A stretch of DNA of 31,550 nucleotides, from positions 1 through 31,550 of IMG/VR virus record IMGVR_UViG_3300023110_000121; one strand, 5' to 3'. This DNA comes from a virus. The notes beneath the pieces were generated by a model. The model saw nothing but the letters and a program-made list of their open reading frames with translations, was not told where the DNA came from and searched no databases. Shown one piece after another: positions 16,168 through 24,707 of the stretch (positions are counted from its first letter, which is position 1; every line of letters begins with the position of its first letter). The translations under genes were made by a program, and so were the position numbers.

Positions 16168-16858
16168 TTGCTCTCGGTAAAGGTTGGTGTGATATTACTT
16201 TATTATGACCCTTTAATTCTTCTTTTTTATAAATGTAAATAAAATTCCATTTAGCATCAGGATCTGGAAAATAAGATCTCTTTATTTTGTGTTCTGTTTT
16301 ATTTTGTAACCACCAATAAGTCCACATATCCCATGGTCTTAAATATTCTGGGTATAATTTTGTGTCCCATTTCCAAATGCCTTCATCTTGCTTGCAATAT
16401 AAAAGCCACCATTGCTTCATAAAATTTAATGTGTGTTTCTTATTATTATATATGAATAATCCGCAGTGATCAGTAAGTTCACCACCTTTAAACTTAGAAT
16501 CAATAGCAGCAGCATATCTTCTAGTTTTTGTTATAGTTATATCAGAATCATTATTATGCTGATTAAATATAAATTTAATATCATCGTGCTCTATGCAAGT
16601 ATCACAGTCTATATAGCATGTTAGATCATACGGAGTTTTATCTAAAGCCCACAGTTTTGCTCTTTTGTGATTAGGAATTTCTTTTGTTATGATATTATCA
16701 AATAAAGAATAGTCACTTTCATTTAACCATTCTTCATGAGTAAACAAAGTTATGTTTGCTGAAGGCCAATGATCTCTTAAACTGTTAGCTGAATATCTTG
16801 CTGCTGATATAAATTTTTTAAATTTACTTGCAACATAAACAAATCCATTATTCATCAT
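16160..16858 (-). CDS. Probable GT-A-type glycosyltransferase (232 aa)
   Basis: Residues 80-88 (TCYIDCDTC) carry a D-x-D motif (Asp84/Asp86) after an extended strand. FVYVASKFKKFISAARYSA at the N-terminus and HKRAKLWALDKTPYD before the motif fit nucleotide-diphospho-sugar transferase folds. GLFIYNNKKH near 133-142 is the usual post-catalytic strand. It is distinct from the two paralogous transferases in this cassette. The start codon (two ATGs in a row at 16858 and 16855) lies inside the end of the preceding gene with no clear Shine-Dalgarno sequence, so translation is probably coupled. Confidence 0.7.
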   Translation of the reverse strand: MMNNGFVYVASKFKKFISAARYSANSLRDHWPSANITLFTHEEWLNESDYSLFDNIITKEIPNHKRAKLWALDKTPYDLTCYIDCDTCIEHDDIKFIFNQHNNDSDITITKTRRYAAAIDSKFKGGELTDHCGLFIYNNKKHTLNFMKQWWLLYCKQDEGIWKWDTKLYPEYLRPWDMWTYWWLQNKTEHKIKRSYFPDPDAKWNFIYIYKKEELKGHNKVISHQPLPRAND

Positions 16859-17267
16859 TTTCAGATATAAGTAAAGCGGCAGTAAATGCTGTTACTTCCA
16901 TAATGCTTTTGGCTTTTCGTATACGGGATTTAAGTTTTCTATTTTTTGAATTTTTAATTTCTTCTATTTCAAAGGCTTCAAGTTTTGCACTAAATAATGC
17001 ATCACTTTTCATTCTTTCTATTTCATCTTTTTCAAATTCTACTTGTTTCTTACGTTTTTCAGATTCTTCAGCTTTATAGGTTTCTGTAATTTCGTCTATT
17101 TCTTCAATAGTAAATTTTTCAAATATTTCTTTCCAATCTGGATTACCTTCTTCAGTTTCTGTAATAGCAGCAGTTTGTATAGGTTTGCCTTCGCCGTAAT
17201 GAAACTCGCATATAACTTGTGTCTTAGTGTTATTTCCCCAATAGGGGTTTTTGATAGTTCTTTCCAT
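16848..17267 (-). CDS. Acidic, helix-rich protein of unknown function (139 aa)
   Basis: The ATG at 17267 is chosen because TTGGAG sits eight or so bases upstream; an alternative TTG four codons earlier would use the ribosome binding site itself as codons. After a short beta-like start (RTIKNPYWGNNTKTQVIC), residues 40-125 are dense in Glu and Lys with long helical stretches (IEEIDEITETYKAEESEKRK), suggesting a coiled coil. Short proteins with a '.NP.WG' start occur near fibre genes in marine phages, so a tail-associated or assembly role is possible. No family is recognised with confidence. Confidence 0.7.
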   Translation of the reverse strand: MERTIKNPYWGNNTKTQVICEFHYGEGKPIQTAAITETEEGNPDWKEIFEKFTIEEIDEITETYKAEESEKRKKQVEFEKDEIERMKSDALFSAKLEAFEIEEIKNSKNRKLKSRIRKAKSIMEVTAFTAALLISENDE

Positions 17268-17285
17268 AATAAACTCCAATAATAA

Positions 17286-18299
17286 TTAAGCTGTTCTTAC
17301 CCACAATTTTAATGTAGTCACATTTTCAGTTGAACTTTGTACTGTTAATCCTGTAAAAAATCCTGTGAAAGTTCCTGTAAAAAATCCTGTAAAAAATCCT
17401 GTAAAAAATTTAGTTCTACTACCTGAAAAACTTCCGTAAAAATTACCATTAAAAAATCTATTATAAGTTGCGCTAAAAAAACCTGCGAATGTGTTGCTAA
17501 ACGTGTTTGAAAATGTATTACTAAAAAATCCAGTATAATTTTGATTAGCTACTTGATGTCGTGTATCAACAATATCGGATCCTACTTGAACCCATGTGCC
17601 GCCACTAGTAGGCGCAGTGGCTTGTAATTTATATTGGCCAATGCCGTTTCCAACAATTCTATTTCTTAATCTAGGTGTAAACTTTTTAATTTCTGTATCT
17701 GTCATTTCTCTTAATGAACCGGAACTAGATACAAATTTTAATGGTCTTACTGTTGTAGGAGTAGATGCAGGTGCTGACTTTCTCCAAAGTTTTGTGGTAT
17801 TTGAACCGCTTACTAATGAATTTGTAATAGTTGCTTTTTCTATCCATGTCCCGCTTGAAGGTGCAGCAGGTTGTAGTGCATAACTACCTACTCCACTTGC
17901 TACTAAATTTTCTTGTGTAGAAAGAACAAAATCATTATTTGTTTCTGTATCAGACATTCGTTGAATATCTGCTGAACCATCAAGCGCAACTGGTCTTGTT
18001 GCATCTGTTATGCTTTCACTTGCTGATCCTAAATCTTGATAAAAGTTATATGTATTTGCTGTTACCGGAGTAGAACTAACTGGATGTGAGCCTACAGCGG
18101 AAGGTCTTGTCGTATCAACAAATGTACCTATCAACGTTAATCCTGTTGTATCAGATGGATTTACGCTTATTGTGCCAACGCCTGTATCTGCTGAGTTAAA
18201 ATCTGTAAGAAGAACATGTTCTATATATTCTTTATCAGAAGTACTCATTTCTTGAATAACACTACCAGAGGTAGTTTGTTTGACAACAACGTCAGCCAT
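17286..18299 (-). CDS. Virion protein with a C-terminal Phe/Gly/Thr repeat (337 aa)
   Basis: The ATG at 18299 is preceded by GGAG that lies in the last codons of the upstream gene. The N-terminal half contains two related units of the type 'G.G.Y.LQ..AP.SG.TW' (near 136-152 and 217-236) and NTTKLWRKSA near 167-175, which recurs as TTLKLWVRTA at the extreme C-terminus. Residues about 254-318 are a dense aromatic repeat: NYTGFFSNTFSNTF, then RFFNGNFYGSF and FFTGFFTGFFTGTFTGFFTG. No enzyme motif is visible. Position at the end of the baseplate/fibre operon suggests a structural role. The function of the repeat is unknown. Confidence 0.8.
   Translation of the reverse strand: MADVVVKQTTSGSVIQEMSTSDKEYIEHVLLTDFNSADTGVGTISVNPSDTTGLTLIGTFVDTTRPSAVGSHPVSSTPVTANTYNFYQDLGSASESITDATRPVALDGSADIQRMSDTETNNDFVLSTQENLVASGVGSYALQPAAPSSGTWIEKATITNSLVSGSNTTKLWRKSAPASTPTTVRPLKFVSSSGSLREMTDTEIKKFTPRLRNRIVGNGIGQYKLQATAPTSGGTWVQVGSDIVDTRHQVANQNYTGFFSNTFSNTFSNTFAGFFSATYNRFFNGNFYGSFSGSRTKFFTGFFTGFFTGTFTGFFTGLTVQSSTENVTTLKLWVRTA
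17346..17540 (-). repeat. DNA and protein repeat encoding FFTG-type units
   Basis: The plus strand shows tandem 'cctgtaaaaaat' units and variants, encoding repeats of F-(F/Y)-x-G and NTFS. About two dozen aromatic residues occur in 65 positions. Near-identical DNA units at 17350-17410 suggest recent slippage expansion. Confidence 0.85.
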
Positions 18300-18302
18300 A
18301 AT

Positions 18303-18929
18303 TTAAGCTCCAGCGCCGTGGATAGTTTTTAATGTTGTTCCATTAACATCTTTAATTAATAAAGTTGATAGTGATTTTAATTCTGCTGATCCTACTGCGT
18401 CATTTGCCATTTTTGCTTCTGTGACACAGCTGTCTGCTAATTTTAATGTTGTTACTTGACCATCAGCAATGTGTGCAGTATCAATTGAACCATCAACATA
18501 ATGCTGACTATTAATTTGATCATCTGCAATCTTTGATGAGGTTACGGCATCACCTGCTAGTTTCTCTGCTGTAATAGCTGAATTTTCTATCATGCTTGTA
18601 TTAACAGTATTTGGTGCAATAAAGAATCGACCTTCAGAAGAATCTAAACCAATTCCATTTGCGCTATCTTTTATGAAAAATGGTAATACGGTAGCTCTTG
18701 AAGTTGCAGGACTTTGCCTATCTTGTACGTATGCAGAGTCTACAATAGAAACAATAACAGCTGAATCTGTACTATTGTTGAATACATGATTTATTGCTTG
18801 TACTAAATCAGAATCTGCACTAGCTGGTACATTTAACTGAGTTATATCTCCAACATGATCCGATATCGTATTAGTTTTACTAACAAGTGTTGATACTGGA
18901 TCTGATAAGTTTATAATTGTTTTAGCCAT
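18303..18929 (-). CDS. Fibre-like structural protein (208 aa)
   Basis: The ATG at 18929 overlaps the end of the 69-residue gene by eight bases. The protein holds one DSAYVQDRQ motif near residue 63, shared with the large fibres. A C-terminal series of about ten-residue units of the type 'ITAEKLAGDAVTSSKIADDQ' (roughly residues 118-190) follows, as often found in phage fibre and base proteins forming beta-helical or coiled stalks. It ends with TLLIKDVNGTTLKTIHGAGA. It probably works with the downstream 337-residue protein, whose ribosome binding site lies in this gene's end. No enzymatic domain is seen. Confidence 0.75.
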   Translation of the reverse strand: MAKTIINLSDPVSTLVSKTNTISDHVGDITQLNVPASADSDLVQAINHVFNNSTDSAVIVSIVDSAYVQDRQSPATSRATVLPFFIKDSANGIGLDSSEGRFFIAPNTVNTSMIENSAITAEKLAGDAVTSSKIADDQINSQHYVDGSIDTAHIADGQVTTLKLADSCVTEAKMANDAVGSAELKSLSTLLIKDVNGTTLKTIHGAGA

Positions 18930-19131
18930 CGAGCTTCTCTACTATTTTAGTTAACATTTTCTTTATATCACTTACTTCATCTTTTAAATCATTAAGTTCT
19001 TTATCTTTATTCAGTTTTTCAGCTTTACGCTTTTTTGCTGCTTCTATTTCTTCTCTATTAGTATTTATAATAGCACCACTTCTTCTATCCCTAACGAAAT
19101 TTTTGTGGCCTTCAACTTTAACATAACTCAT
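18922..19131 (-). CDS. Small charged coiled-coil protein (69 aa)
   Basis: The ATG at 19131 overlaps the TAA of the 523-residue gene (TAATG). MSYVKVEGHKNFVRDRRSG and INTN near residues 22-25 are followed by a Lys/Glu helix with heptad spacing to the C-terminus (LNDLKDEVSDIKKMLTKIVE). Short proteins with this layout recur beside virion genes of T4-like marine phages. The role is unknown; an assembly factor or minor virion part is possible. Confidence 0.75.
   Translation of the reverse strand: MSYVKVEGHKNFVRDRRSGAIINTNREEIEAAKKRKAEKLNKDKELNDLKDEVSDIKKMLTKIVEKLDG
19072..19079 (-). promoter_or_regulatory. Possible internal late promoter for the 208/337-aa genes and cassette
   Basis: Exact TATAAATA on the minus strand but followed by C, not the G seen at the intergenic sites, inside the 69-residue gene and about 143 bases before the ATG at 18929. 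It would be the only late promoter between 27082 and 12819 reading toward the cassette, which makes it worth testing, but chance is possible. Confidence 0.4.
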
Positions 19132-20702
19132 TATACACTCAGTGCGATTATCCTTAAATCTCTAATTCTTGGAACCCTAGCAGAGTTTGTGCTTCTAAAC
19201 ACAATTTTAACTTGAAACTTAGTAAACGCTGGTAAAACTCCATTTTGTCCACCTATTAAGTATCTATACTCTCTAAAAACTGTTATAGATTCATCAGTAG
19301 GAAGTGTAGTTTCTGAAGCTTGTAAAGTAAACGATTTGTCAGTAATTACTTCATCGGCCGTTGCTGTTCTGAAATATAATTGAAAATCTGTTCCATTAGG
19401 TCTATTAGCCGTTAATAATATTTTCAATCCTACTGCATCATCTGCAAGAGTTACTATTTTTGTTAAGTGTTTTGCAGCAGCACTACCGTCAGTAGCTGCA
19501 GTTTCATCAACATAGTTTAAAGGTACATTAAATCCAGATGATGAAGATGAATCTTGTTTATCAATTATATTATCAATTAATGATATTGAAGTTCTTTGTA
19601 AGTCTATCATAGGAGATATATCAGAATCTAAAGTATTCATCTTTATTTGCATATCGAAAGACTTAACACCAGCGCCTAACTCTGCAGTTTCTGCACTGTC
19701 AAAAGCTACAACATATGGCTCAAGTGCTTGATTGTTTTCATTAAATTTTATAGTTTGGAATTCTGATTGTTTTTGAAATGATGTCTCAGTACCAGCAAAT
19801 GATTTTCCAGTAGTGGCTTTTATTGAACCTGCTACAAAGGTGTTAGTAGGTGCTAGCATCTGTGTTGTAGGATAAATTAAACTATAAGGAATATTTTTTG
19901 TAGTAAGCACGTTTGCTCCACCAGCTACAGCATCAGAGTCTGCAGAACTGTCTGCTTCAAATGTATATCCGGTCCAGTCGACAGCTGTTATTACTCTTCT
20001 ACCATTAATACTGGATGCTTCCATACCACCAACAGATGTTGCACCACTTATATCAATTGCATTACCTACTTGCATTCCATGGCCTATATGCCTTGTAGTT
20101 ACTGTTGCATCACCAGAAGAAACAGTAAAAGGATTATTTAATAGTTTTTTCTTAGGTACAGATGCGTTGTGTAATATGGCAGTTGCAGATGTGTGTTTAA
20201 ATCTTGCTTGATGAATAGTAAACGTTAAGTCTTGGTTTTGTGATGGAGTCCATGTGACACCGTTTTGTGAATAAAATAAACTTCCTAAATCTGGTTGTTT
20301 ATTTGCTCTCTTTTCAGTGGATCCAAACTGAAATTCATTAATTTCTGCTATATAAATTTCGTAGTCTTTTGAGTCGGCTATCACAACTAATGCGTAATCT
20401 TCTTGGCCTTTTAAAAAGACTGGTTCGTCAAATTCAAAAGATGTTGGTGTTAACTCAGGTCCAGTAGTGTCTACATTAACACTTCCAGCTGGTAGCATTT
20501 TAATGGTTCCTGGAATAATTCTGCTTGCTGACGGAAACCCTTGAACCATTGGTCTTATTTGTACTTGAACTGGCAAAGATGCATCTTTTTTGCTAAAAAA
20601 TAAATCAACTTTGGTGCAGTATATTCCAGTTTGAGCGCTTATGTAAAACGACTGCGCAATTGGTTGTTTATTTAATTGATAACCTAGTGATGTTACTGCC
20701 AT
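19131..20702 (-). CDS. Virion structural protein, baseplate/fibre region (523 aa)
   Basis: The ATG at 20702 lies ten bases inside the end of the preceding 1334-residue gene, with AAGGA upstream. The N-terminus, QPIAQSFYISAQTGIYCTKV then DLFFSKKDASLPVQVQIRP, together with FDEPVFLKGQEDYALVVIAD near 91-110, is typical of a conserved structural protein found after the DUF4815-type protein in T4-like marine phages. The rest is beta-rich with no catalytic motif. It is probably a baseplate-periphery or fibre-connector protein in the position where T4 carries gp9-gp11; equivalence is not shown. Confidence 0.8.
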   Translation of the reverse strand: MAVTSLGYQLNKQPIAQSFYISAQTGIYCTKVDLFFSKKDASLPVQVQIRPMVQGFPSASRIIPGTIKMLPAGSVNVDTTGPELTPTSFEFDEPVFLKGQEDYALVVIADSKDYEIYIAEINEFQFGSTEKRANKQPDLGSLFYSQNGVTWTPSQNQDLTFTIHQARFKHTSATAILHNASVPKKKLLNNPFTVSSGDATVTTRHIGHGMQVGNAIDISGATSVGGMEASSINGRRVITAVDWTGYTFEADSSADSDAVAGGANVLTTKNIPYSLIYPTTQMLAPTNTFVAGSIKATTGKSFAGTETSFQKQSEFQTIKFNENNQALEPYVVAFDSAETAELGAGVKSFDMQIKMNTLDSDISPMIDLQRTSISLIDNIIDKQDSSSSSGFNVPLNYVDETAATDGSAAAKHLTKIVTLADDAVGLKILLTANRPNGTDFQLYFRTATADEVITDKSFTLQASETTLPTDESITVFREYRYLIGGQNGVLPAFTKFQVKIVFRSTNSARVPRIRDLRIIALSV

Positions 20703-23700
20703 TTTCTTATGTCCTTTAATTCAAATTTCTTTTTAATCACTTTATATGTTCCTATTATCATTGAAATTGGTGTTATAACGATGTCGGCATATAATGAACC
20801 AATTGATTTCTTTCCATATATTTTATTATTATAAAAGTCTCTAACTCTATCAGACTGCCATTTTGACTTAGCAACTAGATTATCTGCAATAATTTTACCC
20901 CAGATGTCATATCCTTCTTGCCAAATCTCTGATTGATTTCTGTGCCAAGCTCTTAACTTTTTAACTTCGGTAAAGGTCATATCACCACGTTTTTGCGCTG
21001 CTGTACAGCAGTGTGTACCATCACCGGAGCCGCTGTTATCATCACCAGATCCTCCAAATGCGTCTAAGCCTACATCAATAGATGCATTTGCATCATCTAA
21101 ACCACCAGTCATACTATTAGAATGACCATTACTAAATGATCCACCGCCTTGATGAGTATCTTCAGATATTGTAGTTCCTGGACCATATGTGCTTTCATTA
21201 TCACCTGCTGCAGTATAAACAGCTTGATCTCTTAATCTTACACCTTGAACATTAAGAACTCTTGTGGAAGAATATGTTCTATCAATATTATCAATATAAC
21301 CTGTAGCTGAATAATTTGTTTTTGCTATTACTGCAGCTTCAGCTTCATTATCGACACTTAAATCTAAAATTTTAAATTCTTTTACACCTGTTCTTATTTT
21401 AAGAGTATCATTATTAGGTATTATAAAAGAACCAGAGATTGAACCATTAGCGTCTGTAGTTAAATTGCTGCTTCCATCTGGATGAGCAGTTGCTCCTTTT
21501 AAGGTATTACCAAAATCTGAATCATAGTCAGAATAAAACTGAAATGTTTCTGACTTTGTAAAATCTGAAATTTCATTACCATCAAAGAATGGAAATACTC
21601 TACTATTCGGTCTTAAACCTTCAGCTTTAAAAAATACTTTTCTAGGTCTCATAAAAGGTATCAATGCAGATTGCACCACTCTATCTTCTAGAAGATCTAT
21701 TACTGTTTCTTCACTTACAACTCTATTTACAGTTCCATTAAGAGTATTTGTTTGAGAGCCGATTCCTAAGTTTTCTGCTGGTATTCCGCCCCAGTTCCAT
21801 GACCAGTTATTCCAATTATAAGCTTGAGTTGGACTTAAACGAGTTCCACCTTGTATTGTTCTTTCTGCAATAACATTAACATCTCTCCACTCGTCTGACG
21901 CCGGTGATAATGTAGTGACACCTTCATATATGACAACTGAAAATGGATTTATTGCAATCGCCTTTGTCGCTAAATCTTGATCAATATACGGTGTTTCATC
22001 ATAAGCGATGTAAATGTTATCACCTTTTCTTATAGTATTAGTAGAAGATGCTGAGTCATAAATTAATCTAATATTATCTTCAGTAAATGCAGGTCTTATA
22101 ACATTTTCTATGGGATCAAGTGCTGCTCTGTAGTTAGTTCCGCTTAACTGTGAAAATGTATGATCAACAAAATTATCAACGAAGAATCCAGATTTTGTTC
22201 TATCATTTCCAGCAGAATCCAATACCTGAAAGTGTTTTGTATCAAGTTCTAATGCACTTAAAGAGGTTACTTCTTCTAACTTATCGATTCTTTTTTCTAA
22301 TAAACCAATGTCTTTCATAGTAAAACGTTTGTGCTCAATCTTTCTTGTCGCGACATCAGAATCGTTCAATGTGTTTGCATTAAGTCTAATGTCATACAAA
22401 CCAAGAGTGCCATCAGGTTTTATCGGTGTATTTGGATTAAAAGCTGGAGCTCCTACAACAAATCTTATAATTCCGTCTCTATCAATAACCAATTTACCAG
22501 CTCTTGCTTGGTAGTATGTTATATCAGCAGTTACAAGATTAGTTGGTTGTGGTAATTCAATAACTCTTGCTCCTAAGCCTGAGTTACTAAATTCACCGGC
22601 AGAATCCATGACAGATCTAAAATCGAGGTAGTCGTATAATCTTACTCTTTGACCATTACTAAATCTGTACTTAGGAATTTGATCATATGTAACTTGACCA
22701 GTGTAAGAATTAACAGCAAAAAAATCTCCAGAAACACCATGCTCAAAATGTCTAAAGTTTACAAATACGCTACCTGAAGGAGCAGATTGCCCACCCTTAA
22801 GTAACAATCTTCCTAAGTCATAGTGATTGTCTCTTTGTCCATCATCTAATCTAAATCTATCGAAGTAACTTATATTACTATCACCGCCTTTTAGAACATC
22901 TTGAACATCAAAGATATCTGCCTTATTTAATGGTAAGAATTGTTGACCATTTCCATCAGAATCTATACTTACAGTAATCGCCCTTTGAGTTAAAGTTTTT
23001 GTTTTTATTGATGCTTGACTTTTGTTGACGTATCCTAATATCTCAACTGCTTGACTCGCTGGTAATCCCGTTAAAGTTGCTGATGTGCTACCAGCACCTG
23101 ATATACTAGCGTTTAAATATACGTCACTATCTGTTCCAACTATCCAATCATCTGTATTTGTGAAAGTTTCGCCTGATGCTGATAGAGATATTGACGCTTG
23201 ACCTGAACCATTCGCTGTTGCAGTGAATCTTCTCTGTGCAGCAAATGATATATCAGTTAAAGATTGAGGCCTATTTCTACCTAATTTAAATAAAGAAGTA
23301 TTGTTGTTTGTTTCTTTTAAAACTGCTTTTCCATTTTCTAGCGTTGGCCTGAAATAACTCGACGTACTAGTTCCAATACTTTTAACATTTCTAAAAGCTT
23401 GACCGCTGTTCATTTTTACATCGAACAAATGATATCTTAATTTAATACCATCTTCGTTTATGGCTTTAACTCTTGCTGTACCAATAGTAGTACCTGTATA
23501 ATCAAGACCGTCTTTTAAATCTAACTTTTCGAAAACATTAATATTTGGCATGCCAAATGCAGCTGAATCGCCAAAGGTTCCATTGTCAACAAACACATAG
23601 TTACCAAAATCTGTACCAACAACATCATTTTCTATAGTAGTAGTTGATGTTGATCTTGCCACTCTTAAAGTTGTAGGAAAGTCTCTTGAAGCTCTAAAGC

Positions 23701-24697
23701 CGTCAACTACAGCAGTTCCGGGACTTACATTTAATTGCAAGTGTGTATTTTCAGAATCAAGAGTAAAGTTTATAGTAAAGGGCTTAACAAAGTAATCACC
23801 GGAGTTTTCAAATATTCTTTTAGCAACAACTTTGTTTGGTACGTTATATGCATCATTTTGACTTACAGCACTATATATCACACCATCTTTAACAGTCACA
23901 ACGTGTATAAAATTTTCGTCTGAGTCAACTTCTGTTTTTTCTGCTATTGTTAATTCAATTTTATATCTATCAGCACCAGGCGCTGTGAGATTAGGCACAG
24001 CTCCTTGATTATCAAATAAACTATCATCATCTATAGACGATATAATAGATTCAACCGCTTTAAAACCTACATCTGTATTAGCTACATCAGTATACTTAGA
24101 AAGAATTTTTGATTGATCTTCAGTAAATACAAAATGTCCACGAGCGTAGTATATTCCTGATAGTAAAGTAATTAATATTCCAACACCTGTTGCAGGATTT
24201 GTTGCAGTGTTTGTAGTTTGAACTGTTAATGTAACCGATCCATTGTTTATATCTTCACCTGCTGTCATACGTATTGTAGAAGCTCCTGCTGATCCAGAAC
24301 TTGTATTTGTGTATTGAACGTAAAGAGTATCAGGATCTGATCCAGTTGCAGCAACAACCTGTAAGACTTTAACTATGATGCCTGAAGTTTGACCTGTGAA
24401 TGACGTACCAACGAGGGAAGACGCATCTGCTGGAAGAGTATTAACTGAAGTGTTTAATTTTATAAACTCATATTTTTGATTTATACTTGCGCCACCAGGC
24501 TTAACTACAGCTCCTTCTTTAAATATATTGTCACCGAATCTTTGTATTTGGGTTTGAAGTATAGTTTGTAATTGAGTTAACTCACGAGCTTGAAGCGCTT
24601 TTCCTGAGTTAAAAAGTATCTTATGAAATCCAGCACTGTCAGTAAAATCATCTTTATAAGTACTTGGAAAAGTGGTTTCAGTTAAATTAGTTGCCAT
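20693..24697 (-). CDS. DUF4815-like giant baseplate/fibre protein (1334 aa)
   Basis: The ATG at 24697 has AAGGAAT seven bases or so upstream. Residues 20-70 (FHKILFNSGKALQARELTQL, QTQIQRFGDNIFKEGAVVKPGG) match the conserved start of DUF4815-type phage structural proteins. The body is long, beta-rich and without recognised enzyme motifs. A Gly/Ser/Asn/Asp-rich flexible stretch near 1150-1225 leads to a Cys-Cys pair (THCCTAAQKRGD) and a helical, basic C-terminus of about 100 residues. It lies between gp8 and the 523-residue protein. By size and position it may take over roles of T4 gp7 and gp10 in joining wedge and fibres, but that is inference. Confidence 0.8.
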   Translation of the reverse strand: MATNLTETTFPSTYKDDFTDSAGFHKILFNSGKALQARELTQLQTILQTQIQRFGDNIFKEGAVVKPGGASINQKYEFIKLNTSVNTLPADASSLVGTSFTGQTSGIIVKVLQVVAATGSDPDTLYVQYTNTSSGSAGASTIRMTAGEDINNGSVTLTVQTTNTATNPATGVGILITLLSGIYYARGHFVFTEDQSKILSKYTDVANTDVGFKAVESIISSIDDDSLFDNQGAVPNLTAPGADRYKIELTIAEKTEVDSDENFIHVVTVKDGVIYSAVSQNDAYNVPNKVVAKRIFENSGDYFVKPFTINFTLDSENTHLQLNVSPGTAVVDGFRASRDFPTTLRVARSTSTTTIENDVVGTDFGNYVFVDNGTFGDSAAFGMPNINVFEKLDLKDGLDYTGTTIGTARVKAINEDGIKLRYHLFDVKMNSGQAFRNVKSIGTSTSSYFRPTLENGKAVLKETNNNTSLFKLGRNRPQSLTDISFAAQRRFTATANGSGQASISLSASGETFTNTDDWIVGTDSDVYLNASISGAGSTSATLTGLPASQAVEILGYVNKSQASIKTKTLTQRAITVSIDSDGNGQQFLPLNKADIFDVQDVLKGGDSNISYFDRFRLDDGQRDNHYDLGRLLLKGGQSAPSGSVFVNFRHFEHGVSGDFFAVNSYTGQVTYDQIPKYRFSNGQRVRLYDYLDFRSVMDSAGEFSNSGLGARVIELPQPTNLVTADITYYQARAGKLVIDRDGIIRFVVGAPAFNPNTPIKPDGTLGLYDIRLNANTLNDSDVATRKIEHKRFTMKDIGLLEKRIDKLEEVTSLSALELDTKHFQVLDSAGNDRTKSGFFVDNFVDHTFSQLSGTNYRAALDPIENVIRPAFTEDNIRLIYDSASSTNTIRKGDNIYIAYDETPYIDQDLATKAIAINPFSVVIYEGVTTLSPASDEWRDVNVIAERTIQGGTRLSPTQAYNWNNWSWNWGGIPAENLGIGSQTNTLNGTVNRVVSEETVIDLLEDRVVQSALIPFMRPRKVFFKAEGLRPNSRVFPFFDGNEISDFTKSETFQFYSDYDSDFGNTLKGATAHPDGSSNLTTDANGSISGSFIIPNNDTLKIRTGVKEFKILDLSVDNEAEAAVIAKTNYSATGYIDNIDRTYSSTRVLNVQGVRLRDQAVYTAAGDNESTYGPGTTISEDTHQGGGSFSNGHSNSMTGGLDDANASIDVGLDAFGGSGDDNSGSGDGTHCCTAAQKRGDMTFTEVKKLRAWHRNQSEIWQEGYDIWGKIIADNLVAKSKWQSDRVRDFYNNKIYGKKSIGSLYADIVITPISMIIGTYKVIKKKFELKDIRKWQ

Positions 24698-24707
24698 AGT
24701 TTATTCC

